Assembly: GCA_022787085.1 (NCBI GenBank)
Contig: JALFVE010000028.1
Location: 89,898 to 153,897 of the forward strand
Length of the DNA stretch: 64,000 bases
Origin: Oscillospiraceae bacterium
Lineage (GTDB): Bacteria; Bacillota; Clostridia; Oscillospirales; Ruminococcaceae
Direction: 5' to 3'
Under the pieces are notes generated by a model, which was not told where the DNA came from, searched no databases, and saw only the letters and a list, made by a program, of their open reading frames with translations. The position numbers and the translations under genes were made by a program. This document shows, one piece after another, positions 18,006 through 25,976 of the stretch (position 1 is its first letter; each line of letters starts with the position of its first letter).

Positions 18006-18845
18006 ATGGATGAGCTTAAAATGGAGGGTCTTGAGCTTCCCGATACTGGAGAAAGCTATGACGATATGCCCGACGCTTCGGAGGGACTTCTTGAAGATAA
18101 TCCCAGACCTTCCTTTGCTATGGGAGGTCCCGAGGATTTTTCCGATATGGATATACCTGAGATAAGCAATCTTGACGGCACAGATTTTGGCTCTCCCGCA
18201 AAGCAGGAGGATAAAAAGCCTGTTTCCCTTGAAAAGCCCGCTGAGCAGAAGCCCATGTTTGAGGATATGGGAGGGGCTGCCGCTAAGACGGGGCATTTTT
18301 CATCATCACAAAGCAATTTTCAGGAGCGCTCGGGTACATATTCTGCCGTTAACAATGACGCGGCTCAGAGCTCTGTCCCCTCTTACGGCGCTGCTTACAG
18401 TCAGAACAGCTCTCAGAACAATTCATTCGGAGATACCTATAATTCTTTTCAGCAGGAACAGATGCAGCTCGTTGCGCTGGGAAGAAAAAAAGCTAAGATC
18501 ATTGGCATTGCCGCAATTGTTCTTGATGTTATCGAGACACTGTTTTCACTCTCACTCAGAAACATTCTGGTAACTGTTTTACGCATTGTTTTTATCATTC
18601 AGTTTATGAATGGCAGCAACAGCTCTAGAGTTTACACAGCCTTTCTATCTGTTTTAAGAGTGATAATGACCATTATTTCCATCGCTCAGGTAAATTCTCT
18701 GAGCAGCGAATTTGCTGAATATGGATTGTCTGTCGTGATCACCATCACTCAGCTTATTCTGTTCACAGGAATCATTGCAAACGGTGTCATCATCTACTTT
18801 ACTTTGCTTGATAAGAGCGTGAAGGAATTTACCGTAAATAAATAA
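18006..18845 (+). CDS. Uncharacterised membrane protein, paralogue of the preceding gene
   Basis: 279 residues, function unknown. About 155 residues of acidic, Ser/Gln/Asn-rich and probably disordered sequence precede a membrane domain beginning LGRKKAKIIGIAAIVLDVIE (near residue 158) with about four membrane segments. It ends FTLLDKSVKEFTVNK. The end matches the preceding protein (LTLFDKSVK), as does the basic-hydrophobic junction. It starts 15 bases after the previous stop with AAAGGGG upstream, so the pair is probably co-transcribed. Confidence 0.75.
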   Translation: MDELKMEGLELPDTGESYDDMPDASEGLLEDNPRPSFAMGGPEDFSDMDIPEISNLDGTDFGSPAKQEDKKPVSLEKPAEQKPMFEDMGGAAAKTGHFSSSQSNFQERSGTYSAVNNDAAQSSVPSYGAAYSQNSSQNNSFGDTYNSFQQEQMQLVALGRKKAKIIGIAAIVLDVIETLFSLSLRNILVTVLRIVFIIQFMNGSNSSRVYTAFLSVLRVIMTIISIAQVNSLSSEFAEYGLSVVITITQLILFTGIIANGVIIYFTLLDKSVKEFTVNK

Positions 18846-18910
18846 ACTGATTTTCATGATATCAATTTTTATATGATATAAATTTTTTCTTTTGCAAAGG
18901 AATGATTATT

Positions 18911-21349
18911 TTGGAAAGATACGATTTCGCCGCCATTGAAGCAAAATGGCAGAAATACTGGGAGGAGAACGAGACCTTCAAGACCGATGTATGGGATTTC
19001 TCTAAGCCTAAATTCTATGCTCTGGATATGTTCCCCTATCCTTCGGGCGTGGGTCTTCATGCGGGACATCCCGAGGGGTACACCGCTACAGATATTGTTT
19101 CCCGTATGAAAAGAATGCAGGGCTACAATGTCCTTCACCCCATGGGCTACGACTCCTTCGGTCTACCTGCGGAGCAGTATGCGGTAACGACAGGCAATCA
19201 CCCCAACGGCTTTACTCAGGAAAATATCAAGACATTTTCAAAGCAGCTCAAGGAGCTGGGCTTTGATTATGACTGGTCCAAAATGATAGCGACCTCCGAC
19301 CCTAAGTTCTACAAGTGGACTCAGTGGATATTCAAGCAGCTCTATCTGGACGGCTATGCTAAATATGTGGATATGCCCGTAAACTGGTGCGAGGAGCTGG
19401 GTACCGTTCTTTCCAATGATGAGGTCATTGACGGCAAATCCGAGCGAGGCGGATATCCTGTTGTAAGAAAGAACATGAAGCAGTGGGTCATAGATCAGCC
19501 CGCCTTTGCAGAAAAGCTCCTTGAGGGACTTGATGAAGTAGACTGGCCCGAATCCACAAAGGCTATGCAGCGCAACTGGATAGGCAAATCCACAGGCGTT
19601 GAGGTAAAGTTTGATATTGTGGGCGGCGGCGATTTCAGCATTTACACCACCTGCATCGAAACGATTTACGGAATCACCTTTATGGTTCTTGCCCCCGACG
19701 GCGACATTGTTAAGGAGCTTATGCCGAGGATAACCAACAAGGAAGAGGTTCAGGCATATATTGACGAGACCTTAAAGAAAAACGACATGGACCGCACCGA
19801 GCTTAACAAGACCAAATCCGGCTGCGAGCTGAAGGGCGTTACCTGCATAAATCCCGTAAACGGCAAGGAAGTCAGAATGTTTATCGGTGACTTCGTTCTT
19901 GCAAGCTACGGCACAGGCGCAGTTATGGCTGTTCCCTCTCACGATCAGCGTGACTTTGAATATGCAGTTGCTCATAACATTGATATGATACAGGTAATCG
20001 ACGGCGATGAAAAGCTTGGCCATGTGGATGTATCCGAAAAGGCATTTGAAAAGGGCGAATATCTGGGCAAGGGCTACAAGCTTGTAAATTCCGAGGAATT
20101 TACGGGTCTTACCGTTGAAGAGGCAAAGGAAGCCATTACCCAAAAGCTTGAAAAAATGGGCGTTGCAAAGAGAACCACTAATTACCATTTCAGAGAATGG
20201 ATATTTGCACGTCAGCGTTACTGGGGCGAGCCTGTTCCCGTTGTTCACACCGAAAACGGCGAGATCCACGTTCTTGATGATGAGGAGCTTCCTCTCATTC
20301 TTCCCGAGCTTGAGGATTACAAGGGCAAAAACGGCAGGGCTCCTCTGGAAAATGCGGAGGAATGGAAAAAGTATGACAGAAACGGCGTTAAGGGCACAAG
20401 AGAAACCTCCACAATGCCGGGCTCCGCAGGCTCAAGCTGGTATTATTTCAGATATATCGACCCTGACAATGAGAATATGTTTGCAGACCCCGAGCTTTTA
20501 AAGCACTGGATGCCTGTTGATCTCTACATCGGCGGTCCCGAGCACGCTGTGGGTCATCTTATGTATTCCAGAATATGGAACAGATATCTCTATGACAAGG
20601 GTCTTGCTCCCACAAAGGAGCCCTTCAAAAAGCTCGTTCATCAGGGAATGATCCTTGGCGAGAACGGCATAAAGATGGGCAAGAGATATCCCGAATATGT
20701 TGTTAATCCCAGCGACATCGTAAGAGATTACGGCGCTGATACTCTTAGACTTTACGAGATGTTCATGGGTCCTCTGGAGGTATCAAAGCCCTGGAGCAGC
20801 GCAGGCGTTGAGGGTGCAAAGAAATTCATCACAAGAGTATGGAATTTCTTCACCGAGCCTGCAAACCTCACCGAGGACAATGACGGCGCTCTCACAAGGA
20901 TCTATCATCAGACCGTTAAAAAGGTCACAGATGATTTTGAGGCACTGGCATTCAACACTGCCATCAGCCAGCTGATGATTTTCATGAACGCTGCTTACAA
21001 GGCAGGAAAATGCCCCAAGGAATTTGCAGAGGGAATCATCAAGCTGCTTTCTCCCATCACTCCCCACGTCTGCGAGGAGATGTGGAACAGGCTCGGTCAT
21101 GACAAGACCATCGCTTACGAATCATGGCCCGTTTATGACGAAAAGGAGCTTGAGGTGGATACCATCGAGATCGCTGTTCAGGTAAACGGCAAGCTCAGAG
21201 GAAAAATTGATGTAGGCGTTGACGAGGAGCAAGAGTCCGCTCTTGCTAAGGCAAAGGCTCACCCCGATGTTAAGGCATTTATCGAGGGCAAGAGCATCGT
21301 CAAGGAAATTTATGTCAAGGGCAGAATTGTCAATATCGTTGCAAAATAA
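18911..21349 (+). CDS. leuS: Leucyl-tRNA synthetase
   Basis: Class I synthetase charging tRNA-Leu, 812 residues. The HIGH motif appears as HAGH within YPSGVGLHAGHPEGYTATD. The CP1 editing domain spans about 220-410 (TTCIETIYGITFMVLAP, GTGAVMAVPSHDQRDFEYA). The KMSKS position reads KMGKR (near residue 585). TTG 18911 is preferred: AAAGGA (18896-18901) lies nine bases before it but touches the upstream ATG 18902. No T-box antiterminator is visible in the 65-base leader, which instead holds an ATATCA/TGATAT inverted repeat. Confidence 0.93.
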   Translation: MERYDFAAIEAKWQKYWEENETFKTDVWDFSKPKFYALDMFPYPSGVGLHAGHPEGYTATDIVSRMKRMQGYNVLHPMGYDSFGLPAEQYAVTTGNHPNGFTQENIKTFSKQLKELGFDYDWSKMIATSDPKFYKWTQWIFKQLYLDGYAKYVDMPVNWCEELGTVLSNDEVIDGKSERGGYPVVRKNMKQWVIDQPAFAEKLLEGLDEVDWPESTKAMQRNWIGKSTGVEVKFDIVGGGDFSIYTTCIETIYGITFMVLAPDGDIVKELMPRITNKEEVQAYIDETLKKNDMDRTELNKTKSGCELKGVTCINPVNGKEVRMFIGDFVLASYGTGAVMAVPSHDQRDFEYAVAHNIDMIQVIDGDEKLGHVDVSEKAFEKGEYLGKGYKLVNSEEFTGLTVEEAKEAITQKLEKMGVAKRTTNYHFREWIFARQRYWGEPVPVVHTENGEIHVLDDEELPLILPELEDYKGKNGRAPLENAEEWKKYDRNGVKGTRETSTMPGSAGSSWYYFRYIDPDNENMFADPELLKHWMPVDLYIGGPEHAVGHLMYSRIWNRYLYDKGLAPTKEPFKKLVHQGMILGENGIKMGKRYPEYVVNPSDIVRDYGADTLRLYEMFMGPLEVSKPWSSAGVEGAKKFITRVWNFFTEPANLTEDNDGALTRIYHQTVKKVTDDFEALAFNTAISQLMIFMNAAYKAGKCPKEFAEGIIKLLSPITPHVCEEMWNRLGHDKTIAYESWPVYDEKELEVDTIEIAVQVNGKLRGKIDVGVDEEQESALAKAKAHPDVKAFIEGKSIVKEIYVKGRIVNIVAK

Positions 21350-21412
21350 GCTATTTGTAATAATGCACAATTTTTTTAACAAAAATTCGTTTTTGATTTT
21401 TCTCGCAAACAC

Positions 21413-21441
21413 TTGACAATGAATGAGATATATTGTATAAT
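21413..21441 (+). promoter_or_regulatory. Sigma-A promoter for rpsU
   Basis: TTGACA 21413-21418, 17-base spacer, TATAAT 21436-21441. Both hexamers match the consensus completely, as expected for a strong ribosomal-protein promoter. Confidence 0.9.
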
Positions 21442-21496
21442 GTTATAGTTATATCGTATATAATCCTCTGCCATAGGGCAAAGGGAGGGAACAAAA

Positions 21497-21670
21497 TTGG
21501 CTGAAATTCACGTTGGAAAGAACGAGACTTTAGAGACTGCTCTTAAGCGTTTTAAGAGAAGCTGTGCTAAGGACGGCGTTATCGCTGAAGTTCGTAAAAG
21601 AGAGCACTACGAAAAGCCTTCTGTAAAGCGCAAGAAGAAGTCCGAAGCTGCTCGTAAGCGTAAGTATTAA
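21497..21670 (+). CDS. rpsU: 30S ribosomal protein S21
   Basis: 57-residue S21, a basic small-subunit protein needed for initiation. It begins [20 protein letters not shown] (TTG start at 21497 behind AGGGAGGGA at 21482-21490) and ends with a Lys/Arg-rich helix ([14 protein letters not shown]). It has its own strong promoter, and a hairpin terminator follows at 21726-21760. Length and sequence are typical for Firmicutes. Confidence 0.96.
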   Translation: MAEIHVGKNETLETALKRFKRSCAKDGVIAEVRKREHYEKPSVKRKKKSEAARKRKY

Positions 21671-21702
21671 TCGTTAAAATATTAATAGTATCGCTTTGTT
21701 CA

Positions 21703-21721
21703 TACTAAACTTAGTTTAGTA
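21703..21721. repeat. 19-bp perfect palindrome in the rpsU 3' region
   Basis: TACTAAACTTAGTTTAGTA, two perfect 9-bp arms around one central T. It lies 32 bases after the rpsU stop and just before the terminator stem. It could be an operator, a protective 3' hairpin or chance; nothing in the sequence decides. Confidence 0.5.
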
Positions 21722-21725
21722 TCAT

Positions 21726-21760
21726 AGCGGCGGCAGCCATTTTACTGCCGCCGCTTTTTT
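21726..21760 (+). terminator. Rho-independent terminator after rpsU
   Basis: GC-rich 11-bp stem AGCGGCGGCAG (21726-21736) with CTGCCGCCGCT (21745-21755), followed by a run of T residues. Confidence 0.92.
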
Positions 21761-21778
21761 CATTAAAGGAGCGTGTTT

Positions 21779-22264
21779 ATGCTGTTTACACCCACAAGAG
21801 CATACAAGAGCATACTGAGCGTGACCCCCGAAATACTGCGGGAAATGGGCGTTACCGCACTTATCCTCGACATTGACAACACCATGACAACTCATGATAA
21901 TCCCACCCCACTGGAAGGGCTTTTTGAATGGCTTGATCTTATGCGTGAAAATAACATTAAAATGATGATAGTCTCTAACAATCACGTTCCGAGAGTAACG
22001 CCATTTGCAGAGCTTTTAGGGCTTGATTTTATTCCCGAGGGCGCAAAGCCATTGCCTGTGGGATATAAAAAGGCAATGGATAAGCTTGGCGTTCCAAAAT
22101 GCGAAATATGCACCATCGGAGATCAGCTGTTTACAGATATATTGGGAGCGAAGCTTTTCGGGATAAAATCCATTCTTGTCCCACCTATCGAACCCGAGAA
22201 AACCGTTTTTTTCAAAATAAAACGAGCGGCAGAAAAGCCATTTTTGCCGAAAGAATATTTGTAA
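21779..22264 (+). CDS. yqeG: YqeG-family HAD IIIA phosphatase
   Basis: 161-residue HAD-superfamily hydrolase of the YqeG group. Motif I is LILDIDNTMTTHDNPTP with the two catalytic Asp residues (about 30-45). Motif II is the MIVSNN stretch, and motif IV is TIGDQLFTDILGAKLFGI. The physiological substrate of YqeG is not established. AAAGGAG seven bases upstream favours ATG 21779 over GTG 21773. It sits directly behind the rpsU terminator and 10 bases before the LRR lipoprotein gene. Confidence 0.88.
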   Translation: MLFTPTRAYKSILSVTPEILREMGVTALILDIDNTMTTHDNPTPLEGLFEWLDLMRENNIKMMIVSNNHVPRVTPFAELLGLDFIPEGAKPLPVGYKKAMDKLGVPKCEICTIGDQLFTDILGAKLFGIKSILVPPIEPEKTVFFKIKRAAEKPFLPKEYL

Positions 22265-22274
22265 TGGTGATATT

Positions 22275-23159
22275 ATGAAAAAAACTCTGCTTGTACTTAT
22301 TTTTCTCCTGCTTCTGAGCGGCTGCTCACAAAAGCAGGAGGAACCCTCGCCCTCGGGAATCACCCATCAGCGAATTATTGAAGCAATGTCCGAGACTCAG
22401 ACTGTTACATCAGCCGAATCCATAGAAATGGTTTGTATCGGCGGGCAGGAATATCCCTCGGATACAAAGGAGCTTGATCTTGACGGCATGGGTCTTTCCG
22501 ACGAGGATATAAAGGAGCTTTCCGGATTTAAAGGGCTTGAAAATCTGATACTTGACGATAATAACATCTCAGACCTGTCGCCCATTGCAGAGCTTAAAGA
22601 GCTCAAAACTCTTTCTGTCAGATATTGCAGTATTTCCGACCTGTCACCCATGACAGGGCTGACAGAGCTTGAAAGCTTTGCGGCAGGACATAATAATATT
22701 TCGGATATATCCCCGCTGGGCGGACTGTCAAAGCTTGAATATCTTGCCGTTCAGGGCAATGAGATATCCGATCTGACACCCCTGTCGGAGCTTAAAAAAA
22801 TCAGCTTTTTTGATGCAAACAACAACAATATCTCGGACATTTCCCCCCTTTCGGGAATGACCTCCCTGTCAATGCTCTGCATTTACGGCAACAGCATTTC
22901 CGACCTTTCTCCCCTTTCAGAGCTGACAGAGCTTTACTCCTTATCCGCCTTTGACAATAACATAACCGATATATCCCCGCTTTACAAAACAGAAAATCTG
23001 GAATACATTTTTTTAACGGGAAATGCAGTCTCCGACCCCTCGCCTATCATGAATCTTCGTATGCTCAAATGCTGCGAGCTTGACGGCGCAGGAATATCCG
23101 AAAAGGACAGGGAAGCACTCAGAAGCGCACTTCCCGATTGTGAATTTAAATTTGAATAA
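22275..23159 (+). CDS. Leucine-rich-repeat lipoprotein
   Basis: 294-residue predicted surface lipoprotein. A signal peptide ends in the lipobox LLSGC near residue 16. A short linker is followed by about eight internalin-like repeats of 21-22 residues with the pattern LxxLxLxxNxISDLSPLxxL (about residues 75-265). The C-terminal cap ends CEFKFE. Such repeats bind proteins or glycans; the ligand is unknown. It starts 10 bases after yqeG. The repeats use Ser/Asp at the turn (ISDLSP, ISDISP), typical of Clostridia LRR proteins. Confidence 0.82.
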   Translation: MKKTLLVLIFLLLLSGCSQKQEEPSPSGITHQRIIEAMSETQTVTSAESIEMVCIGGQEYPSDTKELDLDGMGLSDEDIKELSGFKGLENLILDDNNISDLSPIAELKELKTLSVRYCSISDLSPMTGLTELESFAAGHNNISDISPLGGLSKLEYLAVQGNEISDLTPLSELKKISFFDANNNNISDISPLSGMTSLSMLCIYGNSISDLSPLSELTELYSLSAFDNNITDISPLYKTENLEYIFLTGNAVSDPSPIMNLRMLKCCELDGAGISEKDREALRSALPDCEFKFE

Positions 23160-23177
23160 AATGAAAGGAATGATAAT

Positions 23178-24038
23178 ATGAGCGCAACATTCGGTCCCGC
23201 AGGAAGCGCAGAAAGCTTCAAGGCAATGGGCTATAAAAAATCCACACAGCTCCCCCTGTATCTTCAAAAATTCGGGCTTACCCATTTTGAATATCAGTGC
23301 GGACAGGGAGTGAGAGTTTCCGAGGACTCCGCAAGGGAAATCGGAGAAGCATTTAAAAATGCGGGCATGACCCTTTCCCTCCATGCCCCCTATTTCATCT
23401 CCCTTTCGGGAACAGACGAGGAGAAGAGACTGGGTTCCATAAATTACATACTCGCCTCCGCAAAGGCGGCAAAGGCAATGGGGGCTGAAAGGATAGTGAT
23501 CCACAGCGGCTCCTGCGCAAAGATATCCCGTGAGGAGGCTCTGGAGCTTGCAAAGGACACCATGAAAAAAGCAAGGCAGGCGCTTATTTCGGAAGGACTT
23601 GAGGATATCATCTGCTGTCCCGAAACCATGGGAAAGGTGAATCAGCTGGGCACTCTTGAGGAGGTCATCGAGATATGCAAGATTGACGACAGCTTCATTC
23701 CAACAGTTGATTTCGGTCACTTAAATGCCCGCACCTTCGGCGGGATAAAGACAAAGCAGGACTATGCCGCAATGCTCGACAAGCTGGAAAACGGTCTCGG
23801 AATCGACAGAGCAAGGATATTCCACAGCCATTTTTCCAAGATAATGTTCACCGAAAAGGGCGGCGAGAAAATGCACCTGACCTTTGGCGATAATCGGGGC
23901 TTCGGTCCCGACTATGAGCCGCTTATGGAGCTTATCGCCGAAAGAGACTGGTCCCCCACATTTATCTGCGAGAGCGCAGGCACCCAGACCGAGGACGCCA
24001 AGGCTATGATGGATTATTATCAGAGCGTGAAAAAATAA
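23178..24038 (+). CDS. nfo: Endonuclease IV-like TIM-barrel nuclease
   Basis: 286-residue apurinic/apyrimidinic endonuclease family member. The metal-ligand pattern is readable in order: SLHAPYFISLS (His), IVIHSGSC (His), ICCPETMGK (Glu), TVDFGHLNAR (Asp, His), FHSHFSK (His pair) and FICESAGT (Glu). It acts in base-excision repair in relatives. AAAGGA lies before ATG 23178. It follows the LRR lipoprotein by 18 bases. The N-terminus MSATFGPAGSAESFKAMGYK is not the commonest Nfo start, so a specialised AP nuclease or sugar isomerase-like role is not fully excluded. Confidence 0.85.
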   Translation: MSATFGPAGSAESFKAMGYKKSTQLPLYLQKFGLTHFEYQCGQGVRVSEDSAREIGEAFKNAGMTLSLHAPYFISLSGTDEEKRLGSINYILASAKAAKAMGAERIVIHSGSCAKISREEALELAKDTMKKARQALISEGLEDIICCPETMGKVNQLGTLEEVIEICKIDDSFIPTVDFGHLNARTFGGIKTKQDYAAMLDKLENGLGIDRARIFHSHFSKIMFTEKGGEKMHLTFGDNRGFGPDYEPLMELIAERDWSPTFICESAGTQTEDAKAMMDYYQSVKK

Positions 24039-24122
24039 GATAAATATGTAACATTTCCGTGTGCTGATTCGTTTTATTAGTGAGGGAAATTTTCTCCAAA
24101 ATAATAAAAAGGGGAGCTTGCT

Positions 24123-25490
24123 GTGAAAAAGCTTATCATTGCCGCCGCTGCCGTTTTTCTCTGCGGCTGCGGCACGGACAAGGACATGGTGGAAACAGAT
24201 TATATTGAGTCGGAGCCGACCGAATCCGTTATTTCAGAGATCACATACCAAACCGAAGCAAAGCCGTCGGGAATTGACTATACCCCGAATCAGAAGCACC
24301 TGACAATAGATATGGATAACCTTGCTTCGGCGGACAGCCTCGAGGAATATTCGGATATAACCTCCCTTTCCATCTATAATGTGGGAGAGCATGATATAGG
24401 TTTTATCGGGCAGTTTCAGAAGCTTGAGCATATCTCCTTCCGGGGCTGTAACGGAACCGAAGGAATCATAAACGCCGTTAATAACGCAGGGCTTACACTC
24501 CGCTCAATGTATGTAAATGCCGACAGCTTTTCCGAAGCAGACGGCGACGCACTTTTTACGGCATTTCCCTCCACGGAAACTGTCTATATGCAAAACAGCG
24601 ATGAATGGAACAGTCCGACACACAAAGAGGGATTGAAATTTTATGTAAGCCCAAACGTTGGAGATCCGTATGAGAATTATCCGCTCAGCCTGAATTTTTA
24701 TAATAACACCCGGGAATCCGGATATGTCTCGGAAATACAGCTTTTTTACAACGAAAATGATTCTCCTGTCCCCGCAGAAATAATAAACGGAAGCTCGGTT
24801 ATTGAGATGAATATGGAGCTGATGGCAGGAGAATCAGCTGAATATTCTGTTCCCGTGGATATCATCGACATTCAGAACACTCCTGTCGGAAGATACACCG
24901 CCGTGTGCAGCATGAAAGCAGAAGATGAGGAAGAGTATTCGGAAATAACAAGTGAATTTTTTATTCATTCCAAGCCATTCACCAAAGAATTTCCCGACAG
25001 CTTCTTTGAAAACGGGGACATAAGCGACCCGAATACAAACGGAACAAGCTATTATCTGCATAAATCCCCCGATTTTCTTGACGAGGAGCAGCAAAAAACC
25101 TTTGATCTGGCATACAGGCTAGAAAATATATACTTCGGCACCGAAAGGGAGATATCGGAGCAATATGCGAGGGAGCATACCGCCGACGAATTTATCACCG
25201 ATCTCACAAAGGCATTCACCTATGACCGCATTTATGAAAAAACAGCTCAGCTTTACTTTGATGAAAACGGAAATATTATTCCCGTTTCTGCGGGAGGCGG
25301 CGTTGATCTGACCTTTATGGATATGGAATTTTTCCCCATTTATTTAAAGGAGGACGAGGTGCTTTTTAAGGCGGAAATAATTCACGGACATGAGGATGAC
25401 CCCTATTTTGTATGGTTTTCCGAAAGAAATTTCCATATGCAGCGGACAGAGGACGGCTGGAGATTTGACTGCTTTAATTTATGGTACTGA
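24123..25490 (+). CDS. Uncharacterised lipoprotein
   Basis: 455 residues. The signal peptide and lipobox VFLCGCG end at Cys 15-17, so the protein should be lipid-anchored outside the cell. A middle part (about 55-160) has LRR-like spacing (ITSLSIYNVGEHDIGFIGQF, LEHISFRGCNG). A beta-rich region with NFYNNTRESGYVSEIQLFY follows, and then an acidic C-terminal domain. I do not recognise the family. GTG 24123 is behind AAGGGGAG. It converges with the Rrf2 gene across a shared terminator. Confidence 0.72.
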   Translation: MKKLIIAAAAVFLCGCGTDKDMVETDYIESEPTESVISEITYQTEAKPSGIDYTPNQKHLTIDMDNLASADSLEEYSDITSLSIYNVGEHDIGFIGQFQKLEHISFRGCNGTEGIINAVNNAGLTLRSMYVNADSFSEADGDALFTAFPSTETVYMQNSDEWNSPTHKEGLKFYVSPNVGDPYENYPLSLNFYNNTRESGYVSEIQLFYNENDSPVPAEIINGSSVIEMNMELMAGESAEYSVPVDIIDIQNTPVGRYTAVCSMKAEDEEEYSEITSEFFIHSKPFTKEFPDSFFENGDISDPNTNGTSYYLHKSPDFLDEEQQKTFDLAYRLENIYFGTEREISEQYAREHTADEFITDLTKAFTYDRIYEKTAQLYFDENGNIIPVSAGGGVDLTFMDMEFFPIYLKEDEVLFKAEIIHGHEDDPYFVWFSERNFHMQRTEDGWRFDCFNLWY

Positions 25491-25498
25491 TAAAAAAT

Positions 25499-25534
25499 AC
25501 GGGAACGCCATTTTACAGACGTTCCCGTTTTTTA
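25499..25534. terminator. Bidirectional terminator between convergent genes
   Basis: A 9-bp stem ACGGGAACG/CGTTCCCGT (25499-25507 with 25520-25528) is flanked by an A run on the left and a T run on the right. It can end transcripts from both strands: the lipoprotein from the left and the sulfur block from the right. Confidence 0.85.
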
Positions 25535-25948
25535 TATCACATAATCATAATTATCATCATTTTGAATCAGGTCGGCAATGGTAATGCTGTCAAAATAATC
25601 ATTGGTGAGCTTGTAAAAATCATTCCACATTTTCATGGTCCTGCTTTCGGGGTCGGAGGAATTTTCACCCATTGAGGAAATGGGGAGAAGATCGCCCTCG
25701 GCAGCCCGAAGTATCTCCCCCACCTTGTATTTTTCGGGAGGTCTGTTCAGCCGATAGCCGCCGTTTTTCCCATGAACGCCCGAAACAAGGTTCACCCTTG
25801 AAAGAACAGGCAATATCTGCTCGAGATATTTGATAGAAAGCTCCTGCCTCCCTGCAATATCCCTGACGGGAATACATTTTCCGCTGTAATGCTCTGCAAG
25901 GTCGATCATGACCTGCAGGGCATATCTTCCTTTTGTAGTAACAAGCAT
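25532..25948 (-). CDS. Rrf2-family transcriptional regulator (CymR-like)
   Basis: 138-residue winged-helix regulator. It starts MLVTTKGRYALQVMIDLAEH, with recognition helix IAGRQELSIKYLEQILPVL and the wing GKNGGYRLNRPPEKY. It lacks the three-cysteine Fe-S cluster of IscR/NsrR, which suggests the apo CymR type. CymR is the cysteine-metabolism repressor of Firmicutes, where it senses O-acetylserine through CysK. It is the last gene of the sulfur block, 28 bases downstream of cysN, so control of these genes is a natural inference. Confidence 0.85.
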   Translation of the reverse strand: MLVTTKGRYALQVMIDLAEHYSGKCIPVRDIAGRQELSIKYLEQILPVLSRVNLVSGVHGKNGGYRLNRPPEKYKVGEILRAAEGDLLPISSMGENSSDPESRTMKMWNDFYKLTNDYFDSITIADLIQNDDNYDYVI

Positions 25949-25976
25949 GGCTCCGATCTTCCTTTCCGCAAAATGA

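Noticed and set aside
18846..18910. T-box leader for leuS
   Set aside because: The gap is only 65 bases and contains no antiterminator core. It holds an AT-rich inverted repeat only.
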